From Flavobacterium sp. PMTSA4 (lineage in GTDB: Bacteria; Bacteroidota; Bacteroidia; Flavobacteriales; Flavobacteriaceae), in contig NZ_CP134890.1 of NCBI RefSeq assembly GCF_032098525.1, positions 372,001 through 436,000 of the forward strand: a stretch of DNA of 64,000 nucleotides. Direction: 5' to 3'. Made by a program: the position numbers and the translations under genes. Shown piece by piece: positions 1 to 8,700 of this stretch. Below the pieces are notes generated by a model. That model was not told the origin of the DNA, made no database searches, and was given only the letters and a program-made list of their open reading frames with translations. How positions within the stretch are numbered: the first letter of the stretch is position 1; the number at the start of each line of letters is the position of its first letter.

Positions 1-117
1 TTGATAAATGTGTTTCATGATGTACCAACCTAAACCAAAGGCAACTACAAACATTAAACTGTAAAAACGTATTATAAAAAAACCTAAATCAATTCCTTCG
101 GTTGGATTCCAAATCAT
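1..117 (-). CDS. lgt: Prolipoprotein diacylglyceryl transferase, N-terminal part (cut by window edge)
   Basis: Reading leftward from the ATG at 117 gives 39 in-frame codons to the window edge, beginning MIWNPTEGIDLGFFIIRFYS and continuing into a hydrophobic stretch (LMFVVAFGLGWYIMK). This matches the start of flavobacterial Lgt, the inner-membrane enzyme that moves diacylglycerol from phosphatidylglycerol to the lipobox cysteine of prolipoproteins. The catalytic region lies outside the window. It follows yidD with a 37-bp gap on the same strand, so it is probably the last visible gene of the folE-cysS-yidD-lgt run. The many lipoproteins elsewhere in this window would be its substrates (inference). 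Confidence 0.85.
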   Translation of the reverse strand, partial: MIWNPTEGIDLGFFIIRFYSLMFVVAFGLGWYIMKHIYQ

Positions 118-154
118 AATATTCTTTTTATTGCTTCAAAAATAGGGATAATTA

Positions 155-400
155 TTAATTGCTTTTGGTTTTTTTTTGAGGAACTGGATCATAACCTGAT
201 TTTCCCCAAGGATGACAACTCAGAATGCGTTTTATTCCAAGATAATTTCCATAAACAAACCCATGAACATTTAAAGCTTCTATGTAATAGTGAGAACAAG
301 TAGGTTCAAATCTACACGTTGCTGGAAAAAAAGGAGAAATTGCCGATTGATAAAAACGGATTAATAATAGAAATGGCGCTATTAAAATCTTTTTTATCAT
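155..400 (-). CDS. yidD: Membrane protein insertion efficiency factor YidD
   Basis: An 81-residue protein with the full YidD signature: a hydrophobic start, then IRFYQSAISPFFPATCRF, the cysteine-rich CRFEPTCSHYYIEAL segment, and the HPWGKSGYDPVP tail. YidD is a small membrane-associated protein thought to assist YidC in inserting inner-membrane proteins. Length is normal for the family (about 70-85). The gene starts 7 bp after the stop of cysS on the same strand and is followed by lgt, so it is probably cotranscribed. In many bacteria yidD lies by rnpA and yidC; the placement between cysS and lgt is a different context. Confidence 0.95.
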   Translation of the reverse strand: MIKKILIAPFLLLIRFYQSAISPFFPATCRFEPTCSHYYIEALNVHGFVYGNYLGIKRILSCHPWGKSGYDPVPQKKTKSN

Positions 401-407
401 TATTAAT

Positions 408-1889
408 TTATAAACTGAATGTTGTTCCTTCTTTTCCGTCTTTTAATTGTATTCCAAGCTCTAACAAATTATCTCTAATTTGATCAGATAAAGCAAAATT
501 TTTGTTAGCTCTAGCTTCGTTTCTCATCCCAATAAGCATTTCAATAACACCAGATAATTTTTCGGAACTATTGCTAGAAATCATTTCATTTTTAAGTCCT
601 AAAATATCAAATAGAAATGCATTTAGTGTCGATTTTAATTCGTTTAAATCTTCACTTGTTATGGTTTCTTTCTTTTCGATAAGTAGGTTTACAAAACGAA
701 CACTTTCAAATAGTTGTGCAATTAAAATCGGTGTATTAAAATCGTCATTCATGGCGTCGTAACAACTCTTTTTCCATGAAGTTATATCAATAGTTGATTG
801 AGATTGAGGCACAATTGCATCTAAATTTTTCACTGCTTCCATCAATCTATTGAAGCCTTTTTCGCTTGCCATCATGGCATCATTTGAAATATCCAAAATA
901 CTTCTGTAATGCGCTTGAAGAAAACAAAAACGAACAATATTCGGGCTAAAAGCTTTTTCAAAGAAAGTGTTTTCACCGTTGATTAATTCAATTGGTAAAA
1001 TATAATTTCCAGTTGATTTGCTCATGCGTTGTCCATTCATAGTCAACATATTAGCATGCATCCAATATTTTACTGGAGTTTTTCCTGTGCTGGCTTTTCC
1101 TTGTGCAATTTCACATTCGTGATGCGGAAATTTTAAATCCATTCCACCGCCATGAATATCAAAATGTTCTCCAAGATATTTAGTACTCATTGCAGTACAT
1201 TCTAAATGCCAACCTGGAAAACCTTCGCTCCAAGGCGAATTCCAACGCATAATGTGAGCTGGTGAAGCTTTTTTCCAAAGTGCAAAATCTTGAGGATTTC
1301 TTTTTTCGTTTTGTCCGTCTAAATCACGAGTGTTTTGAAGAAGTTCTTCAATATTTCTATTGCTTAATTCACCGTAATTCAATCCTTTTTTATTGTAAGC
1401 TAGAACATCAAAATAGACTGAGCCATTACTTTCATAAGCAAAACCATCTTTAATTAGTTTTTCGGTTAGTTCTATTTGTTCTAAAATGTGTCCAGTTGCT
1501 GTTGGTTCAATGCTTGGTGGAAGAAAATTGAATAAATCCAACACTTTGTGGAAGTAAACAGTATATTTTTGAACCACTTCCATTGGTTCTAATTTTTCCA
1601 AACGTGTTTGTTTCACAAAACGGTCGTTATCTACATTTCCGTCATCAGTTAAATGACCAGCATCGGTAATATTTCTAACATAACGAACATTATATTCTAA
1701 ATGTTTAAAATATCTAAAAATCATATCAAACGACATAAATGTTCTTACGTTTCCTAAGTGAACATTACTGTAAACCGTTGGACCGCAAACATACATTCCA
1801 ATAGTTCCTTCATGAATTGGAGTGAAATTTTCTTTTTCTCCTGAAAGAGAATTATATAATTTAATATTTTGGTTTTTATATAGCTGCAT
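408..1889 (-). CDS. cysS: Cysteine--tRNA ligase
   Basis: A 493-residue class I aminoacyl-tRNA synthetase that charges tRNA-Cys. Visible motifs are CGPTVYSNVHLGNVRT near residue 34 (zinc cysteine plus the HIGH-type HLGN), GWHLECTAMS and HHECEIAQG (remaining zinc ligands) and MSKSTGN (KMSKS loop). The C-terminal part ends in the usual helical region with ARANKNFALSDQIRDNLLELGIQLKDG, which is typical of CysRS. Length matches the family. It lies 9 bp after folE and 7 bp before yidD, all on the minus strand, consistent with one operon. No truncation or unusual residue was noticed. Confidence 0.98.
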   Translation of the reverse strand: MQLYKNQNIKLYNSLSGEKENFTPIHEGTIGMYVCGPTVYSNVHLGNVRTFMSFDMIFRYFKHLEYNVRYVRNITDAGHLTDDGNVDNDRFVKQTRLEKLEPMEVVQKYTVYFHKVLDLFNFLPPSIEPTATGHILEQIELTEKLIKDGFAYESNGSVYFDVLAYNKKGLNYGELSNRNIEELLQNTRDLDGQNEKRNPQDFALWKKASPAHIMRWNSPWSEGFPGWHLECTAMSTKYLGEHFDIHGGGMDLKFPHHECEIAQGKASTGKTPVKYWMHANMLTMNGQRMSKSTGNYILPIELINGENTFFEKAFSPNIVRFCFLQAHYRSILDISNDAMMASEKGFNRLMEAVKNLDAIVPQSQSTIDITSWKKSCYDAMNDDFNTPILIAQLFESVRFVNLLIEKKETITSEDLNELKSTLNAFLFDILGLKNEMISSNSSEKLSGVIEMLIGMRNEARANKNFALSDQIRDNLLELGIQLKDGKEGTTFSL

Positions 1890-1898
1890 GTCTGAAAA

Positions 1899-2579
1899 TT
1901 AAAAAGAAGTATCTAGTTTGATGTAGTCTAAAAATTCACGTTTTGTGTTTTCATCTTTGAATTTTCCTCCAAATTCTGAAGTAACGGTACTACTTTCAAT
2001 ATCACGAATTCCTCTTGAATTCACGCATAAATGTTTTGCGTCAATAACACAAGCAACATCTGGAGTATTTAATACTTTTTGCAATTCTTGAACAATTTGC
2101 ATAGTTAAACGCTCTTGAACTTGAGGTCTTTTAGCAAAATAGTCAACAATTCTATTCATTTTAGAAAGGCCAACTACTTTTCCGCTAGATATATAAGCAA
2201 TGTGCGCTTTCCCAACTATTGGTAGTAAATGATGTTCACAAGTTGAATATAGAGTAATGTTTTTTTCAACTAACATTTCTCCGTATTTGTAGTTATTTTC
2301 AAAAGTGGATGAACTTGGTTTTTTATTAGGATTTAAACCGCCAAAAATTTCTTTAACAAACATTTTTGCAACACGATTTGGTGTTCCTTTAATACTATCG
2401 TCAGTTAAATCCATACCTAGTGTTTTCAGTATGCTTTCAACATCTTTTTTTATCAATTCAATTTTTTGATCATCAGAAATTTCGAAAGCATCAACTCTCA
2501 GAGGATTAGTTGCATTTGTGGCAATATGATTCTCACCAATTTCATCCTCAAATTCTTTATTCTTTTTCATCAATAGCAA
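1899..2579 (-). CDS. folE: GTP cyclohydrolase I
   Basis: A 226-residue protein with the T-fold GTP cyclohydrolase I core. Zinc and active-site motifs are visible: STCEHHLLPIVGKAHIAYI (Cys and His ligands), VGLSKMNRIVDYFAKRPQVQERLT and DAKHLCVNSRGI. It catalyses GTP to 7,8-dihydroneopterin triphosphate, the first step of folate and pterin synthesis. An N-terminal extension of about 40 residues (charged, KNKEFEDEIGENHIATN) precedes the conserved core. The ATG at 2579 and the one at 2570 (MKKNKEF) are both possible starts. It is the first gene of the minus-strand operon and is divergent from the giant adhesin gene, so the 140-bp gap should hold both promoters. Confidence 0.96.
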   Translation of the reverse strand: MLLMKKNKEFEDEIGENHIATNATNPLRVDAFEISDDQKIELIKKDVESILKTLGMDLTDDSIKGTPNRVAKMFVKEIFGGLNPNKKPSSSTFENNYKYGEMLVEKNITLYSTCEHHLLPIVGKAHIAYISSGKVVGLSKMNRIVDYFAKRPQVQERLTMQIVQELQKVLNTPDVACVIDAKHLCVNSRGIRDIESSTVTSEFGGKFKDENTKREFLDYIKLDTSF

Positions 2580-2721
2580 TATTTATGAAGTTTTTTTTAT
2601 AAGGAAGCAAAGATAATTAATATTACTAAATGAATTTATCATTATCTTAAAGTTTTAAAATTTTAAAATTTTATGATAAAAATTTACTATTTTTATGTAA
2701 ATTTCGCTCCTCTTAAAAAAA

Positions 2722-5700
2722 ATGTCTATGAAAATTAAAAAACTACTTTTTATCTGTTTATTTGTTGTTTTTAATTTAAATTCTCAAAATTTACTAACAA
2801 ATAGCGGGTTTGAGTCAGGAAGTTCTGGTTTCGGATTTGTAACTAATGGTGCAGGATACACGCAACTATATTTTCCTTTTTCAGGAAATTCTGTTCCAGG
2901 GAATTTTGCAGTTACCAATTTTCCAAAAACCATTAACAATACAGATTTCATTTTAACTGGTGATAGAACATCCGGAACTGGTAAAATGCTAATTATCGAT
3001 GGGAATACTACGGCTGGTAATCCAAGATTTTGGGCAGCAGGAAATACAGGAGCAGGAATTACTGGTTTAACAATAGGAACAACTTACACATTCAGTTATT
3101 GGGTTAGATCTGTTTCAAATTTAGTCACGAATCCTGCTACACAAGCAAATATTTCTATACAAATTACTGGAGGAAATGCAGTAACCTTATTAACAGGAAA
3201 TGCACTTGCACCACTGCCCGTACAAGGTTGGAGACACGTAGTGTATTCTTTTGTTGCAACTGCTGCAACAGTTCAAATTGAAATGTGGAATACTAATACA
3301 AGTGCAGTAGGTAATGATTTTGCAATTGATGACTTGATGTTAACAAGCAGTTTAGTTTTGTCTTCAAATGTCACAAATGCGGCATGTTCAACTGCAGCGG
3401 ATGGAGGAATAACTTTAACCGCATTTGGAGGAACTCCACCTTATGTAAATTACACTATAGCTGGACCAGTGAATCAAAATAATGCCACTGGAATTTTTAC
3501 AAATTTACCTCCTGGTGTATATACAGCAACAGTTACTGATAGTACTTTGCCAACGGCTTTAACAACAACTTTAACTAATATAGTTGTTGGTCCTGAATTA
3601 ACTGTAACGGGACAAACACCAATTTGTGTTGGTAATTCGTCTGTGCTTGAAGCGTCAGGAAGTTCATCGGGTTATACTTGGACGGCTTCACCTGCTGATC
3701 CAAGTTTGACAACTCCAAACATAGCAAATCCTACAGTTAGTCCAACAGTAACAACAACTTATACGGTATCAAGTACTATAGGATCTTGTGCACCGATTAC
3801 AAAAACGTTTGTTGTAACTGTAAATCCATTACCAATAGTCTCGGCGCCTACAAATCAAACTATATGTCCCGGTAATTCGGCGGTTATTACCATAACAGGA
3901 ACGCCAAGTTCAACGGTCACTATTACCAACACATTAGGAAATACTTATGCTGTTACTATTGGTGCAGGAGGAACTGGAACATTTACGACTCCAATATTAC
4001 AATCTACACAAACTTATACAGTTATAAAAATTAAAAATTTCTTTACTCAATGTGAGCGTTTTTATACCGGAATGTCATTTACAATAACAGTTGTTCCTAA
4101 TGGATGTGCTACAGTGGCTACTGTACCTGCTCCTGGAACTTTACCTTTGGATTTGACATTGTGTACAGTGGGAGAATGTAGAACTTTACAAGCTAATGTT
4201 TCGCCAGTCCCATCAACCACTTCTTATTCTGCAAGTTCAATACCTTATTGTCCTTATCCATTCAACGGACCAAGTTATAATGTTGTTGCCATTACATCAG
4301 GAGATGATTTTTGGTCTCCTATTGTTAATTTACCTTTTAATTTTTGTTTTTATGGACAAAATTATACATCGTGTAATATTGGAACAAATGGTCTTATTAC
4401 ATTCAGACCTGTAACTGCAGGAGGATTTTGTGCTTGGCCTGCAACAAGTGTACCTATTGCAAATGTTACTAATCAATCTCAATCAATTTTTGGAGTCTTT
4501 CAAGATACAGATATGTCTGTTCCTCCAACGGCCGTTGATGGTTCTGTAAATTGGAAGTTAGAAGGTACTTATCCATGTAGAAAACTTATTGTAAATTTCT
4601 ATAATTTAGGTCAATGGAATTCTACTGGTAGTGCTCCAGGACTTCAAACATCTCAAATTGTATTGTATGAAGTTTCAAATATTATTGAAGTTTTTGTTCA
4701 ACGAAGAGTTGCAGGTACTCCATGGGCAGGCTCTGGATTGATAGGGTTGATTGGAGGATCTGGAGCTCAATCAATTGCAGCACCAGGTAGAGATACTGGA
4801 GCTTGGTCAGCAACTAACGAAGCTTGGCGTTTTACACCAACTGGACCACCTGTACCTGTTATTATTAAATGGTTTGAAGGGATTACTCAAATTGGAACCG
4901 GCCCTACAATAACTGTTTGTCCTACAGCTACTACTACTTATACATTGAATGCTGAATATACAATATGTAACGTACAACAGACTGCGACTTCAAATGTAAC
5001 TTTGAATGTAAATCCTGATGTAACTAATGCTCCTACTGATTTAACGCAATGTAGTCCAAATAATATTTTTGATTTGACTCAAAATACATCAACAATTTTA
5101 GGCTCTTTGGATCCAAATGATTATGAAATAACATATCATTTAACACAAAATGAAGCACAAAGTTTAGCCAATCCCATTCCAAATGACACTGCCTATACTG
5201 CGCTTTCAAATGGACAAACAATATATGCTGCGATTTTCTTGACAGCATACGGTTGTATTATTGTGAAACCATTTCAATTATTCATGCCAAACTGTAATCC
5301 CACGCCAGTTATCCCTCCAGATTTGACTTTGTGTGAAAACAGTATTGGCAGTGGCAATGCAACCTTTGATTTCACGCCACAGATTCCAATTATTTTGGGC
5401 ACAAATAGCGCAAGTGATTATACCATATCCTTCCATACCTCACAGACAGGAGCAGATAACAATACAGGGATTATTTCACCATTTAATGCTTATTTAGGAA
5501 CTGATGGACAAATAATTTACATTCGTTTTGTAGACAATTCATCAGGAGGTTCTAATACCACTGCATTCTTCACTTTGCATGTAAATCCTTTACCAAGTGC
5601 AACAATATCAGGAGCGACGAGTATTTGTTCAGGACAAACAGCAACAATAAGTTTTACAGGAACACCAAATGCAGTAATTAATTTCAGTGCAGGTTCAGTA

Positions 5701-8700
5701 ACTTTAGATGCAGCAGGAACGGGTAGTTATACAACCCCAGCATTAACAGCTACTACCAATTATTCGTTAATCGATGTTACCAATCCAACAACAGGTTGTT
5801 CGAGTGCATACACAGATTCTGTAACAGTAACGGTATTACCATTACCAACAGCAACGATATCAGGAACAACAGCCGTTTGTGTTGGTGATCCTAGTCCATC
5901 AATTACCTTTACAGGTGCCAATTCAACAGCACCGTATACTTTTAATTATACGTTGAACACGGTAGCTCAAACCCCTGTTACTACAGCTGCTGGAAGCACC
6001 TATACACTACCAGTTTCTACAGCTACGGCAGGAACATTTACATATGAATTAGTAAACGTTTCAAGTTCAACCACACCGAGTTGTTCACAAAATCAAACGG
6101 GAACAGCGACAGTTACTGTAAATCCATTGCCAACGGCAGCAATTTCAGGAACCACAACAATATGTTCAGGAAACACAGCTACGATTACCTTTACAGGTAC
6201 ACCAAATGCGATAGTAACATACAATACTGTTGGACCACCATCGCCTATTACATTAGATGCAACAGGAAATGCAACGCTAACTACACCAGTATTAACATCG
6301 AGTGTAGCCTATAATCTGATAAGTGTTACCAATCCAACGACCAACTGTACACAATTGGTTGGAGGTTCGGCAGTAGTCACAGTAGTACCACTACCAACGG
6401 CTACGATATCGGGAACAACAACAGTATGTCAAGGAGCAGTGAGTCCGAATATCACCTTTACAGGAGCAAACGGAACAGCACCGTACACATTTACATATAC
6501 CGACCCAGCTGGAGCTACACAGACTATTACAACTACTGCAGGAAATAGCATAACACTACCCGTTTCAACAGCAACACCAGGGATTTATCCATATCAATTG
6601 GTAAGTGTATCAAGTTCAACCACGCCAGCATGTTCACAGCCACAAACAGGCACAGCAACGGTAACGGTAAACCCAATGCCAACAGCTACAATAGCAGGAA
6701 CACAAGCCGTATGTTTGAATTCTACACCAGATCCGCAAATTGTATTTACAGGAGCTAATGGAGTACAACCTTATACCTTTACGTATTTGGATGAAAATGG
6801 GACCACTCAAACCATTCAGTCTACAGGCGGTAATACAGCGGTAATCAATGTGCCAACTACTACAGCAGGTATATTCAACTATAATTTAGTGAGTGTGTCA
6901 AGCGCATCCACGCCAGCGTGTGCACAACCACAATCAGGTTCAGCAACAGTAACGGTAAACACCGCACCAGTAATCAACACACCAACAGCCTATGAAGTGT
7001 GTGATGATAACAACGATGGCTTTAGCTGTTTGTTTGATTTAACCACTAAAAATGCAGAGATAAGTACTGATCCGAATGTTGTTATTACGTATCATGAAAC
7101 GTCAACCGATGCTACTACGGGAGCCAATCCGATAACTACATCAACTTATTGCAATATTGATCCAGGAACACAAACCTTGTATGTAAGAGCATACTTCGTG
7201 GGAACGTCAATGTGTTATTCAACCACGACATTACAGTTGATAGTACATCCTAGACCATTACCAAATCCTGTAATCACGGATTACGAGTTGTGTGATTACA
7301 ACAATCCAGGCGATGGAGTAGAAGTATTTACGTTAAATACCAAAACTGTTGAGATTGCTAATGGACAAACAGGCGTAACAGTGACGTATTATCTAACCCA
7401 AGCCGATGCGATAGCACAGACAAATCCACTACCTAATAGTTATACTAATACAAGTAGTCCACAACAAATCTGGATTAACATCAGCAACAATACGACAGGT
7501 TGTAACTCGGTAGCCTCATTCAATTTAGTAGTGAACCCATTGCCAGCAACGGCAGTACCATTACCAATCTTTGAATGTAGTAACGGAGCAGTAACTACCG
7601 CTACGTTTGATTTAACGGTTAATGAAGGAGTGACTACAGCAGGCGCAACAGGAGTAATAGTAACGTATTATAATACGTTTGCCGATGCTAATGCACAACC
7701 GCCAACCAATGCTATTGCAACACCAACCACGTATTTAGGAAACGATAACGAAACCGTTTATATCCGAGTAGAATATACCGCAACAGGCTGTTACAGTATT
7801 ACTACCCAATTACTAAGAGTAACCCAAGGACCAGTGGCCATTACACCACAACCATTACAGTATTGTGATCCAAACAATGATGGTTTTGGTACGTTTGATT
7901 TAGACAGTACCATCAATGAAATTGCAGGCGGAAGTTTACCAGCAGGCGTTACTGTTTCGTTCCACGAAACCCCAACCGATGCCTTGTTGGGAGCTAATCC
8001 TTTAGTAAGTCCATATGCAAATATTGACCCATGGACACAAACGATTTATGTAAAAGTATTCTATACCACCACAGGTTGTTCTAACTATGTCGAACTCCAA
8101 TTAATAGTCAACCCAACGCCAGAAGCTACGGAGCCAGATGATTTACATTTATGTGATTATACGGGAGCAGTAGGTTATGAGCCTTTTAACCTGACACTAG
8201 TAATCCCACAAGTATTAGGAAGCATTGACCCATCAACACATACGGTAACGTTCTACACGAGTTTAGCAGATGCACAAACACCAAGTAATGCGATAACCAA
8301 TGTGGCGAGTTACATTAATAGTGTAATAGACCAACAAACGATTTATGTGCGAGTAGAAACTACGGCAACAGGATGTTTTGATATAGTAGACTTTGATATC
8401 ATTGTTGATCCACTACCAAATTCGACACAGCCAAACTATCCGCAGTATTCGTTGTGTGACAACGACCAAAGTTTGATTGGTTATGAAGTGTTCGATTTAC
8501 AAAGCCAAGTGGCTAATATACTGTTAGGCCAAACCGGTATGAGTGTACACTTCTATCCAAGTTTGACCGATGCACAAAATGATACCAATGAGATAACAAA
8601 TCTGAGCTATCAAAATGCGATTATCTATGTTCAAACGTTAGGAATCCGTATTACCAATGATGCTACAGGATGTTACGTTATCTCAACGATGGACATCAGA